DNA of 64,000 bases. Source: Pseudomonas anatoliensis. GTDB lineage: Bacteria > Pseudomonadota > Gammaproteobacteria > Pseudomonadales > Pseudomonadaceae. The notes under the pieces are model-generated. The model saw only the letters and a program-made list of their open reading frames with translations, ran no database searches and was not told where the DNA came from. The position numbers and the translations under genes are program-made. Of the stretch, positions 9,294 to 17,219 are shown piece by piece; the first letter of the stretch is position 1; every line of letters begins with the position of its first letter. Location: positions 1-64,000 of the forward strand of contig NZ_JACVHC010000001.1 of the NCBI RefSeq assembly GCF_017976235.1, written 5' to 3'.

Positions 9294-9545
9294 ATGAGTG
9301 AAATGATCGATACCCCGGTCGACGGCACCCTCGACGCTACCGGACTCAATTGCCCGGAACCGGTGATGATGTTGCACCAGCACATCCGTGACCTGGTGCC
9401 GGGTGGCCTGCTCAAGGTGATCGCCACGGATCCCTCGACCCGCCGCGACATTCCCAAGTTCTGCGTGTTTCTCGACCACGAACTGGTCGGCCAGCACGAA
9501 GAGGCCGGTACTTACCTGTACTGGATTCGCAAGAAACAGGCCTGA
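9294..9545 (+). CDS. tusA: Sulfur carrier protein TusA
   Basis: 83-aa cytoplasmic sulfurtransferase that accepts persulfide sulfur from IscS and relays it to the TusBCD-E/MnmA pathway for tRNA 2-thiouridine synthesis. The family signature [12 protein letters not shown] has the persulfide-carrying cysteine at position 20. Its length matches TusA. The ATG at 9294 follows CAGGAG with 7 nt spacing. The next feature is a REP pair followed by a T-run that may end the transcript. Confidence 0.95.
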   Translation: MSEMIDTPVDGTLDATGLNCPEPVMMLHQHIRDLVPGGLLKVIATDPSTRRDIPKFCVFLDHELVGQHEEAGTYLYWIRKKQA

Positions 9546-9568
9546 GCCTCAGGCAAGCGCAAAAACAA

Positions 9569-9645
9569 CTGTGGGAGCCAGCCTGCTGACGATAACGATG
9601 AATCATGACTGACTCACCGTAATCGCCAGCAGGCTGGCTCCCACA
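9569..9645. repeat. REP pair (GTGGGAGCCAGCCTGCT family), possible tusA terminator
   Basis: Arms TGTGGGAGCCAGCCTGCTG and CAGCAGGCTGGCTCCCACA are inverted around a 40-nt spacer. TTTTTTTTG follows on the plus strand, so the structure could also terminate tusA transcription. It is a different sequence family from the GTAGGAGCTGCC elements. Confidence 0.85.
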
Positions 9646-9669
9646 TTTTTTTGTCTTGCGTAAAGAGTT

Positions 9670-11094
9670 TCAGCCCAGCGAACGGCTGATCCGAATGCGC
9701 TTGCGCGCGCTGCGAGTCAGGCGGATAGACAGCATAAGCGCGGCGCAGCTCAGGCCGACGATCAGACCCTGCCACAACCCGCTCGGGCCACGCGGCTCGC
9801 CGAGCCAGTCGGTCAGGCCGAGCGCGTAACCCACTGGCAGGCCGATGCCCCAATAGGCGAACAGTGTCAGGATCATCGTCACTCGCGTGTCCTGATAACC
9901 GCGCAACGCACCGGCAGCGGTCACCTGGATCGCGTCGGAGAACTGGAACAGCGCCGAGTACACAATCAGCATCGCCGCGATGTGAATCACCGTCGGGTCA
10001 GCCGTGTAAATCGCTGCAATCGGCTCGCGCAGCAGCAACATCATGCTCGCCGACAGGCACGCGTAGGCCAGTGCAGTGCCCATGCCGACGCCAGCGGCAA
10101 AACGCGCCTCGCGTGGTTCCTCACGGCCTAGTGCTTGACCGACGCGCACGGTCACGGCCATGCCCAGCGAATAAGGAATCATGAACACCAGTGAGCTGAC
10201 GTTCAGCGCAATCTGGTGCCCGGCGACCACGGTCGCGCCAAGGCTGCCGATCAACAGCGCGATCACTGCGAAGATGCTCGACTCGGCAAACACCGCAATG
10301 CCGATCGGCAAACCGATGGCCAGCAGACGCTTGATCACCGCCCACTGCGGCCAATCGAAACGGCTGAACAACTCGCTCGAACGATACGCCGGAGCCCAGC
10401 GCTCATAACCGGCCAGTCCCAGCGCCATTACCCACATCACAATCGCCGTGGCCCAGCCGCAACCGACGCCGCCCATGGCCGGCACGCCTAAGTGGCCATA
10501 GATGAAGATGTAGTTCAGCGGGATATTCAGCGCCAGCCCGCACAGGCCCAGCACCATCGCCGGGCGGGTACGGCCGAGGCCGTCACTGAAACAACGCAGC
10601 ACATGATAGAACGCCACCGCCGGCAAACCGCTGGCGATGCCATGCAAGTACTGCATGCACGGGCCGATCAGTTCGGGGTCGACTTTCATCAGGTGCAGAA
10701 TCGGCTCGGCGGCAACCAGCATCGCGGTAGCGATCAAACCCACTACGAGTGCCAGCCACAACGCCTGGCGCACGATCGGACCGATTTCGCTGTGGGTGCC
10801 GGCGCCGTAGCGCTGGGCAACTTTAGGTGTGGTGGCCAGCAGAGTACCGGTCATCAACAGAAAAACCGGCACCCAGATCGAGTTGCCCAACGCTACCGCC
10901 GCCAGATCATTGGGGCCGACGCGCCCGGCCATCACCGCATCGACAAAGCCCATGGCCGTGGTTGCCAGTTGCGCGATGATGATCGGCACCGCCAGGGCGA
11001 GCAGAGTCTTGAACTCCAGGCGAATCCGCGCGGGGCGGGTGAGGGAGACGGCGACAGGTTGGTCAGTTACAGGATTCACAGGCAAAGCGTCCAC
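9670..11094 (-). CDS. MATE family multidrug efflux transporter (NorM/PmpM type)
   Basis: 474-aa inner-membrane cation-coupled exporter. The sequence contains about 12 hydrophobic segments in two homologous halves, starting LLALAVPIIIAQLATTAMGFVDAVMAG, and retains the NorM-type signatures GLGRTRPAM and GALRGYQDTR. PmpM of P. aeruginosa exports fluoroquinolones and quaternary ammonium compounds with protons; similar substrates are possible here but unproven. It is a lone gene convergent with tusA and divergent from pdxB, with REP elements on both sides. No regulator is adjacent. Confidence 0.92.
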   Translation of the reverse strand: MDALPVNPVTDQPVAVSLTRPARIRLEFKTLLALAVPIIIAQLATTAMGFVDAVMAGRVGPNDLAAVALGNSIWVPVFLLMTGTLLATTPKVAQRYGAGTHSEIGPIVRQALWLALVVGLIATAMLVAAEPILHLMKVDPELIGPCMQYLHGIASGLPAVAFYHVLRCFSDGLGRTRPAMVLGLCGLALNIPLNYIFIYGHLGVPAMGGVGCGWATAIVMWVMALGLAGYERWAPAYRSSELFSRFDWPQWAVIKRLLAIGLPIGIAVFAESSIFAVIALLIGSLGATVVAGHQIALNVSSLVFMIPYSLGMAVTVRVGQALGREEPREARFAAGVGMGTALAYACLSASMMLLLREPIAAIYTADPTVIHIAAMLIVYSALFQFSDAIQVTAAGALRGYQDTRVTMILTLFAYWGIGLPVGYALGLTDWLGEPRGPSGLWQGLIVGLSCAALMLSIRLTRSARKRIRISRSLG

Positions 11095-11174
11095 AGATGT
11101 TGATGCGCAAGGCGGCGCATTCTACGCCGCTGACGTGTTGGTCAGGAAAAATCCTGTGTTGCGGATTTGTAATT

Positions 11175-11260
11175 TGCAGGAGCTGGCGCAGGTTGCGATC
11201 TCTTGATCCGGCTTTATCAAGATCCAAATCAAAAGATCGCAACCTGCGGCAGCTCCTACA
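11175..11260. repeat. REP pair (GTAGGAGCTGCC family)
   Basis: Inverted arms GCAGGAGCTGGCGCAGGTTG and CAACCTGCGGCAGCTCCTAC lie in the divergent MATE-pdxB gap, only about 30 nt before the pdxB start. Both arms share the same variant (GGTTGCGATC / GATCGCAACC). Confidence 0.88.
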
Positions 11261-11292
11261 GTTAAACTGCCGATCCGCCCAAGGAGCCCGCC

Positions 11293-12435
11293 ATGCTGAT
11301 TGTTGCTGACGAAAATATCCCGCTGCTCGATGCTTTTTTTGCCGGTTTTGGCGAGATCCGCCGAGTGCCTGGCCGTTCCATCGACCGTGCGACGGTCGAG
11401 CAGGCCGACGTGTTACTGGTGCGTTCGGTGACCAGCGTCAACCGCGCGCTGCTCGAGGGCAGCAAGGTTCGCTTCGTCGGCACCTGCACTATCGGTACTG
11501 ACCATCTGGATCTCGAGTATTTCAACGAGGCGGGCATCGCCTGGTCGAGCGCACCCGGCTGCAATGCCCGTGGTGTGGTCGACTATGTGCTCGGCAGCCT
11601 GATGACCCTCGCCGAGATCGAGGGTGTTGATCTGACTCAGCGTACTTATGGTGTCGTCGGCGCCGGAGAGGTCGGTGGACGCCTGATCACTGTTCTGAAG
11701 GGCTTGGGCTGGAACGTGAAAGTCTGCGATCCGCCACGCCAAAGTGCAGAGGGCGGTGATTACCTCAGCCTTGAGCAAATCATCGAACAGTGCGACGTGA
11801 TCAGCCTGCACACACCGTTGACCCGCAGCGGTGACGGTGCGACCTGGCATCTGTTCGATCAACAACGTTTGCAGCAACTCAAACCCGGCGCCTGGCTGAT
11901 CAACGCAGCGCGGGGGCCGGTGGTGGATAACGCCGCGCTGCGCGAAGTGCTTCTGGAACGCGAAGACCTGCAAGCAGTACTCGACGTCTGGGAGGCCGAA
12001 CCCGAGGTCGATGTAGCCCTGGCCGAACTCTGCGTGCTGGCCACGCCGCACATTGCCGGTTACAGCCTTGATGGCAAACAGCGCGGTACGGCGCAGATTT
12101 ATCAGGCGTACTGCGAGTTCATCGATCAGCCTGCGAACATCCAGCTCAGTGATCTGCTGCCGGCGCCGTGGTTGTCGGAAGTAACCTTGCATGCCGACAG
12201 TGATCCGGCCTGGGCTTTGGCGATGATGTGCCGTGGCGTGTATGACCCGCGCCGGGATGACGCGGATTTTCGCCGCAGCCTTGTAGGTAATGTCGGCGAG
12301 CAGCGTGCGGCGTTCGATGTGTTGCGTAAGCAGTATCCGGTTCGGCGCGAGATCGAAGGGTTGAAAGTACGGATCGAAGGGCATTCGCCAAAGTTGCGCC
12401 AGATCGTGACAGCGCTCGGAGCAGTAGCTACGTAG
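11293..12435 (+). CDS. pdxB: Erythronate-4-phosphate dehydrogenase
   Basis: 380-aa NAD-dependent enzyme of pyridoxal 5'-phosphate (vitamin B6) synthesis that oxidises 4-phosphoerythronate. It belongs to the D-isomer 2-hydroxyacid dehydrogenase family. The N-terminal catalytic segment includes VRSVTSVN and [11 protein letters not shown]. The Rossmann motif [11 protein letters not shown] is near residue 121, followed by [12 protein letters not shown] and NAARGPVVD, and the His of TPHIAGYS near residue 258. The C-terminal dimerization extension typical of PdxB distinguishes it from related dehydrogenases. The ATG follows AAGGAG with 8 nt spacing. Confidence 0.96.
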   Translation: MLIVADENIPLLDAFFAGFGEIRRVPGRSIDRATVEQADVLLVRSVTSVNRALLEGSKVRFVGTCTIGTDHLDLEYFNEAGIAWSSAPGCNARGVVDYVLGSLMTLAEIEGVDLTQRTYGVVGAGEVGGRLITVLKGLGWNVKVCDPPRQSAEGGDYLSLEQIIEQCDVISLHTPLTRSGDGATWHLFDQQRLQQLKPGAWLINAARGPVVDNAALREVLLEREDLQAVLDVWEAEPEVDVALAELCVLATPHIAGYSLDGKQRGTAQIYQAYCEFIDQPANIQLSDLLPAPWLSEVTLHADSDPAWALAMMCRGVYDPRRDDADFRRSLVGNVGEQRAAFDVLRKQYPVRREIEGLKVRIEGHSPKLRQIVTALGAVAT

Positions 12436-12445
12436 TCAATCCCCC

Positions 12446-12531
12446 TGTAGGAGCTGCCGCAGGCTGCGATCTTTTGATCTGGCTTTTAAGCAGATCAAGA
12501 TCAAAAGATCGCAGCCTGCGGCAGCTCCTAC
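12446..12531. repeat. REP pair (GTAGGAGCTGCC family)
   Basis: A near-perfect inverted pair (TGTAGGAGCTGCCGCAGGCTG.../...CAGCCTGCGGCAGCTCCTA) begins 10 nt after the pdxB stop. It is the best-preserved copy in the window. Confidence 0.92.
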
Positions 12532-12546
12532 GTGGGGAAACAGGCA

Positions 12547-12572
12547 TAAAAAACCCGGCCAATGGGCCGGGT
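12547..12572 (-). terminator. Intrinsic terminator of the small gene at 12592-12771
   Basis: Read on the minus strand the stem ACCCGGCCCATTGGCCGGGT is followed by TTTTTTAT. On the plus strand no T-run follows, so it serves the minus-strand gene. Confidence 0.85.
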
Positions 12573-12591
12573 CAGGAAGACGGTGGCTATA

Positions 12592-12771
12592 TCACTCTTG
12601 TTCGGCAGGCTTGACCAATCGCTTCTCCAGTTCGCGGCAAGCGTCCTGGATCATGTCTTCAGTGATCGGTACTTCGCGCCCTTGTGCATCAATAATCGAG
12701 CAACCCAGAGTCTGGCCGGGCTTGGTGCGGATCACTTCAATCTTGTCTTCGCTGCTGTGTTGCAAGGACAT
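12592..12771 (-). CDS. Conserved 59-aa hypothetical protein (PA1571-like)
   Basis: Small acidic cytoplasmic protein (starts MSLQHSSEDKIEVIRTKPGQ, ends LVKPAEQE) with no signal peptide or membrane segment. I recall a similar short protein in P. aeruginosa as PA1571; its function is unknown. The ATG at 12771 has AGGAGA about 8 nt upstream, whereas an in-frame ATG five codons earlier lacks a site. A dedicated terminator follows the stop, which supports a real gene. It is divergent from the ABC exporter gene across 258 bp that hold no other feature I can identify. Confidence 0.7.
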   Translation of the reverse strand: MSLQHSSEDKIEVIRTKPGQTLGCSIIDAQGREVPITEDMIQDACRELEKRLVKPAEQE

Positions 12772-13029
12772 GGCCTGTCTCCTCATCAGGTTGTACGCCT
12801 AGATTAAAACCGCCACGTGACCGGGCTATGACAACTCCCTGCGGTCTGTCGGCGGCGGCATCTCTACTCAAACAGAAATGACCGCTCGTCTCAACCGGGA
12901 CTTTAGACCAATAGCCTCTAGGGTCTAGTCGTCACGGGCATATTTAACCTGACTCATTGTGATTTACAGAGTTCCCCCCCATTTGAGTGTGTAGGCTGGC
13001 CCTATCCATCAGCGCAAATGTGAATCCGA

Positions 13030-14808
13030 ATGATCTCGATGCTTTCCTCGCGACACCGACGCGCCTTGCGCCTGACCAGTCATTTCCTCGTGCCTTATCG
13101 CTGGCAGGCCTTCGGTGCGTTGCTCGCATTGATTGTCACTGCCGGCATCACCTTATCGATGGGGCAGGGCATCAAGTTGTTGGTTGATCAGGGCTTCATG
13201 ACCCAGTCGGCGGACTTGCTCAACCAATCCATCGGGCTGTTCATGTTCTTGGTCCTGGGCCTCGCGGTCGGCACCTTCGCCCGGTTTTACCTGGTCTCCT
13301 GGATCGGCGAACGTGTCGTCGCCGACATCCGCCGACAGGTGTTCAACCACCTGGTGTACCTGCATCCCGGGTTTTACGAAGACAACCGCAGCTCGGAAAT
13401 CCAGTCGCGCCTGACAGCGGATACGACATTGCTGCAATCGGTGATCGGCTCGTCGCTTTCGCTGTTTCTACGCAATCTGTTGATGGTGATCGGCGGCATC
13501 GTTCTGCTGTTCATCACCAATCCCAAACTCACCAGCATCGTGGTGATCGCGCTACCGCTGGTGATTGCGCCGATCCTGATTTTCGGTCGACGCGTACGCA
13601 ATCTGTCGCGACAGAGCCAGGACCGGATCGCCGACATTGGCAGCTATGTGTCCGAAACCCTCGGCCAGATCAAAACCGTGCAGGCGTACAACCATCAAAT
13701 ACAGGACGAGCAACGTTTTGCCTCAACGGTCGAGCAGGCTTTCGAGACCGCACGCAAACGGATCTTCCAGCGTGCGTGGCTGATTACATTGGTGATCGTG
13801 CTGGTGCTTGGCGCTGTCGCGGTGATGTTGTGGGTCGGTGGCATGGACGTGATCGCCGGGCGGATTTCTGCCGGTGAGCTGGCGGCATTTGTATTCTACA
13901 GCCTGATCGTCGGCAGCGCGTTTGGCACGCTGAGTGAGGTGATCGGCGAGCTTCAGCGCGCTGCGGGTGCCGCCGAGCGGATTGCTGAATTGCTGCGTTC
14001 GGAAAACATCATCCAGCCACCGAAGACTGGATTAGTGACATTGCCTGCGCGCGTGCGCGGTGAGCTGGAGTTGCAGGATGTGCGCTTTTCCTACCCCTCG
14101 CGTCCAGAAAGCTTCGCCGTTGATGGCTTGAATCTCACGGTCAGGGCCGGCGAAACCCTGGCGCTGGTAGGACCGTCCGGCGCGGGTAAATCCACGGTGT
14201 ATGACTTGCTGCTGCGCTTTTACGATCCTCGCGAGGGCCGGATTCTGCTGGATGGCGTGCCACTGACCAGCCTCGACCCGCTGGATCTGCGCCGTTGTTT
14301 TGCCCTGGTTTCACAAACGCCAGCACTGTTTTTCGGCAGCGTGGAGGAGAACATTCGCTATGGCTGCCCAACGGCCACGCTTGAGCAGGTCAAGGAGGCG
14401 GCGAGAATCGCCCACGCCCACGACTTCATCGAGCAAATGCCTGACGGCTACCAGACACATTTGGGTGACGGCGGACTGGGACTCTCCGGCGGCCAGCGTC
14501 AGCGTCTGGCCATCGCTCGGGCGTTGCTGGTCGACGCGCCGATCCTGTTGCTGGACGAAGCCACCAGCGCCCTCGATGCGCAAAGCGAACATCTGATCCA
14601 GCAAGCCTTGCCGAACCTGATGCAAAACCGCACCACACTGGTGATCGCCCATCGCCTGGCCACAGTGAAAAACGCCGACCGGATCGCGGTGATGGATCAG
14701 GGCAAATTGGTCGCGGTGGGTACACATCAGGAATTGATTGCGAGCAATCCGTTGTACGCGCGGCTGGCGGCGTTGCAGTTCAGTGATGGACACGCGGTCG
14801 TTGTGTAG
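13030..14808 (+). CDS. MsbA-type ABC exporter (fused permease/ATPase)
   Basis: 592-aa half-transporter that dimerises in the inner membrane. Six TM helices occupy about residues 20-310, with TM blocks near ALLALIVTAGITL, LFMFLVLGLAVGTF, LLMVIGGIVLLFI and LVIVLVLGAVAVML. The nucleotide-binding domain follows: Walker A GPSGAGKS near residue 382, the Q-loop at FALVSQTP, signature LSGGQRQR, Walker B ILLLDEATSALD and switch His in VIAHRL. The substrate is unknown; lipid A/MsbA-like or drug export are both possible. A second ATG at 13039 is an alternative start and neither has a clear ribosome-binding site. The stop codon lies inside a REP element that begins at 14804. Confidence 0.9.
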   Translation: MISMLSSRHRRALRLTSHFLVPYRWQAFGALLALIVTAGITLSMGQGIKLLVDQGFMTQSADLLNQSIGLFMFLVLGLAVGTFARFYLVSWIGERVVADIRRQVFNHLVYLHPGFYEDNRSSEIQSRLTADTTLLQSVIGSSLSLFLRNLLMVIGGIVLLFITNPKLTSIVVIALPLVIAPILIFGRRVRNLSRQSQDRIADIGSYVSETLGQIKTVQAYNHQIQDEQRFASTVEQAFETARKRIFQRAWLITLVIVLVLGAVAVMLWVGGMDVIAGRISAGELAAFVFYSLIVGSAFGTLSEVIGELQRAAGAAERIAELLRSENIIQPPKTGLVTLPARVRGELELQDVRFSYPSRPESFAVDGLNLTVRAGETLALVGPSGAGKSTVYDLLLRFYDPREGRILLDGVPLTSLDPLDLRRCFALVSQTPALFFGSVEENIRYGCPTATLEQVKEAARIAHAHDFIEQMPDGYQTHLGDGGLGLSGGQRQRLAIARALLVDAPILLLDEATSALDAQSEHLIQQALPNLMQNRTTLVIAHRLATVKNADRIAVMDQGKLVAVGTHQELIASNPLYARLAALQFSDGHAVVV

Positions 14809-14934
14809 GAGCTGCCGCAGGCTGCGATCTGTTGATCTTTGCACGTTACAAAAAATGCCCGCACTCCTGGATGCGCGCATTTTTTATTGTCGAGGATCAA
14901 GGTCAAAAGATCGCAGCCTGCGGCAGCTCCTACA
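14804..14934. repeat. REP pair (GTAGGAGCTGCC family) with an internal hairpin
   Basis: Canonical inverted arms (TGTAGGAGCTGCCGCAGGCTG / CAGCCTGCGGCAGCTCCTACA) enclose an unusually long 80-nt spacer. That spacer contains a separate terminator-like hairpin at 14848-14888. The left arm overlaps the last codons and TAG stop of the ABC exporter. Confidence 0.9.
14848..14888 (+). terminator. Terminator-like hairpin inside the REP pair
   Basis: AAAAAATGCCCGCA..TGCGCGCATTTTTTATT forms an imperfect stem flanked by an A-run and a T-run, 40 nt after the ABC exporter stop. A second, better hairpin of related sequence lies at 15016-15054. Confidence 0.65.
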
Positions 14935-14938
14935 GGTG

Positions 14939-14974
14939 ACCGACCTAGTAACCGACCCAGTAACCGGCCTAGTA
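14939..14974. repeat. 12-bp tandem repeat, three copies
   Basis: ACCGACCTAGTA, ACCGACCCAGTA and ACCGGCCTAGTA stand head to tail directly after the REP right arm. The copies differ at one position each. The stretch is non-coding between convergent genes and I see no function. Confidence 0.8.
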
Positions 14975-15015
14975 GCGAGGCTACTGGCAAAACGTAAACA
15001 CTGATCGGCTCGTTC

Positions 15016-15054
15016 AAAAAAATGCCCGTATCTCGCGATACGGGCATTTTTTAT
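15016..15054. terminator. Bidirectional terminator between the ABC exporter and slt
   Basis: The perfect stem AATGCCCGTATCGCGAGATA-type (ATGCCCGTATC/GATACGGGCAT) is flanked by seven A and six T. It serves the convergent ABC exporter (plus) and slt (minus). Confidence 0.9.
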
Positions 15055-15076
15055 TACTCGGCGTCAGCCCTGTTGT

Positions 15077-17005
15077 TCACTGATCATCGAAGTAACGTTC
15101 ATGCCAATCCACCAGCGGCTGCGGTGAGTTGAGTTTCTGGCCGTAGATCACCGAATAGGACAGCACGTTTTGCACGTACTGGCGGGTTTCGTCGAACGGG
15201 ATGCTTTCCACCCACACGTCGAAGCTCAGGTGATCGGCGCCGCGCAGCCATTGACGCACGCGTCCGGGGCCGGCGTTGTAGGCGGCGGAGGCGAGGACAC
15301 GGTTGCCATTGAACTGACTGTGCACCTGGCTCAGGTACGCGGCGCCGAGCTGGATGTTCTTGTCCGGGTTCAGCACTTGCTGCGGCGAGGCCAGGGGGAT
15401 GTTGAACTTGCGCGAAGTTTCCTTGGCGGTGCCGGGCATCAGTTGCATCAGGCCGCTGGCGCCAACGCCGGAGCGGGCGTCGTCCATGAACGCGCTTTCC
15501 TGACGGGTGATGGCGAACACCCAGCTCGAATGCAGACCGCGAACCTTGGCTTCACGCACAAGGGTATCGCGGTGGGCCATCGGGAAGCGGATGTCCAGAT
15601 CGTCCCAGTATTGCGCCTGACTGATGGTGCGGATCGCCGGGAAATACCACTTCAGGTCGTAGGCGAGTTTGGCCTGGGCAACCATTTCGTCGCGGTTGAA
15701 GTGACGGCTGACGTGGTACCACTCGCGGCGTCCGTCGACGATTTGCCCGCGTGCATGGAACTCAAGTGCGCGGCGCACGCCGGGCGTGTTGCGTACCTTG
15801 TTGATCAGCGCCTGGCTAAGCACCAGCGGTTTATTGTTCAACGAGTACGGAGATTGCGAACGGTCAGCGGCGAGGAAGCCGTAGAAGTCACGCTCGCGGG
15901 ACAGATTTTTGTACAGGGCCTGCGCTTCCGGGTTCTGCGGTTGCGCCAGCTCGAGACTGCGTGCCTGCCAGTAGCGCCAGCGGTTGGTGGTGGCCAGATC
16001 CTGCGGCAGACGGCGGGTCAGTTGATAAGCATCGTCCCAGCGCGCCAGGCGCAGTAGCAGACGCAGACGCCATTCGGAAACGGTGTTGTCACGCAGTTCC
16101 GGGTCGTATTTGGTCATCACGTCCAGTGCGCGGCTGTCGAAGCGGCGGGCCAGCGTCAGGCCGATTTCCCGGGCAATCGCGACTTTCTCATCTCGGGAGA
16201 AATGCATACTGCTGGCGTAACCGTCGAGCAGCGCCATGGCTTTGTCCGGATCCTGGCGGGCGAGACGGCGCAGGCCGAGGCTGACCACATCGGACATCGG
16301 CTCATCGGCCGGAGTAAAGCGCGACGGCTGGTTGAGCAGTTCTGGTTTCTGCGCCACATCCACCAACAGGCGACCACGGGGGGCGAGGGTAGTCAGGCCA
16401 TTGATCAGGCTGTTGGCCAGCGGATAGTTGCGCGCCTGGGCGGCGAGCTTGGTGCGTTCCCAGCGTTTCTGTTCTGTCAGCTGACCCTCGGCGGCCCACA
16501 TGCCGAAGAGCGCATCGCACGCGGCGGGCTGCGACTTGCCGGTCAGCCAAAGTTTTTCGGTGGCGGCGTAACCTTCGGTCTTTTTGTTGTGGCTGATCTG
16601 ATACTGCGCGTTGAGGCAGTCCAGTTCGGTGAAATTGAGCTTGGGATCGTAATACTTGACGAAGGTCGCCCAGTCGCCGCGATCGGCCAGCCAGCGCAAC
16701 CAGCGCAGCTTCATCCAGTTGGCCTGGGGCAGGTCACCGTGCTCGGCGAGGAATTTCTCTATTTCCGCATTACTCGCACTTTTCAGGCGTGCGGTCAGCT
16801 CGTCGTAAGCCAGATACGGTTCCAGCGGGTAATCGGCCAGCGCCTGGCTGTAGCGCATATAGGGGCCGGTATCGCCCTTGGCCAACGCGCGTTTGGCTTC
16901 ATCGTAATACTGACGCTGGGTGGACAGGTCCACCGCCTGGGCGGATTGAACGGCAGCGGCGGAGAGTAGCAAACAGGACAAAACACTGAAGAGGCGACTG
17001 CGCAT
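15077..17005 (-). CDS. slt: Soluble lytic murein transglycosylase
   Basis: Periplasmic exolytic enzyme that cleaves the MurNAc-GlcNAc bond with formation of 1,6-anhydroMurNAc, feeding cell-wall turnover. It has 642 aa from the ATG at 17005, which gives a clean signal peptide (MRSRLFSVLSCLLLSAAAVQ..SAQA). A long superhelical U/L-domain precedes the C-terminal SLT domain, which has the catalytic Glu at E503 in ITRQESAF, then GASGLMQLMPGTAKE, AAYLSQ and AYNAGPGRV. All four SLT motifs are intact. An in-frame ATG 13 codons upstream would spoil the signal peptide. It is divergent from uup. NagZ, encoded further along this window, acts on the same recycling route. Confidence 0.95.
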   Translation of the reverse strand: MRSRLFSVLSCLLLSAAAVQSAQAVDLSTQRQYYDEAKRALAKGDTGPYMRYSQALADYPLEPYLAYDELTARLKSASNAEIEKFLAEHGDLPQANWMKLRWLRWLADRGDWATFVKYYDPKLNFTELDCLNAQYQISHNKKTEGYAATEKLWLTGKSQPAACDALFGMWAAEGQLTEQKRWERTKLAAQARNYPLANSLINGLTTLAPRGRLLVDVAQKPELLNQPSRFTPADEPMSDVVSLGLRRLARQDPDKAMALLDGYASSMHFSRDEKVAIAREIGLTLARRFDSRALDVMTKYDPELRDNTVSEWRLRLLLRLARWDDAYQLTRRLPQDLATTNRWRYWQARSLELAQPQNPEAQALYKNLSRERDFYGFLAADRSQSPYSLNNKPLVLSQALINKVRNTPGVRRALEFHARGQIVDGRREWYHVSRHFNRDEMVAQAKLAYDLKWYFPAIRTISQAQYWDDLDIRFPMAHRDTLVREAKVRGLHSSWVFAITRQESAFMDDARSGVGASGLMQLMPGTAKETSRKFNIPLASPQQVLNPDKNIQLGAAYLSQVHSQFNGNRVLASAAYNAGPGRVRQWLRGADHLSFDVWVESIPFDETRQYVQNVLSYSVIYGQKLNSPQPLVDWHERYFDDQ

Positions 17006-17219
17006 GAGACATCCGGGCAGAGAAATCATGACAAGTGCCGACATCGATCAGCACTGAATTGTCTGTAGCTTAGCCTTTTGCCAGCAAGCGGCGAAAGCTT
17101 TGCAAGCCGTGTGGCACAAGTTCGCAACAAATGTTGTGCAGAGTGCTTCGACAGACAAATTGCCGGCCTGCTGAAGCCTCAAGTCAGGTAGAATGCGCCC
17201 CCGGTTTTTGGAGAAGCTC

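Noticed and set aside
2601..12531. Inverted palindromes in many gaps as a CRISPR array or attachment sites
   Set aside because: The copies are paired, scattered singly between unrelated genes, and belong to known REP-type families. There is no regular repeat-spacer spacing and no cas gene.
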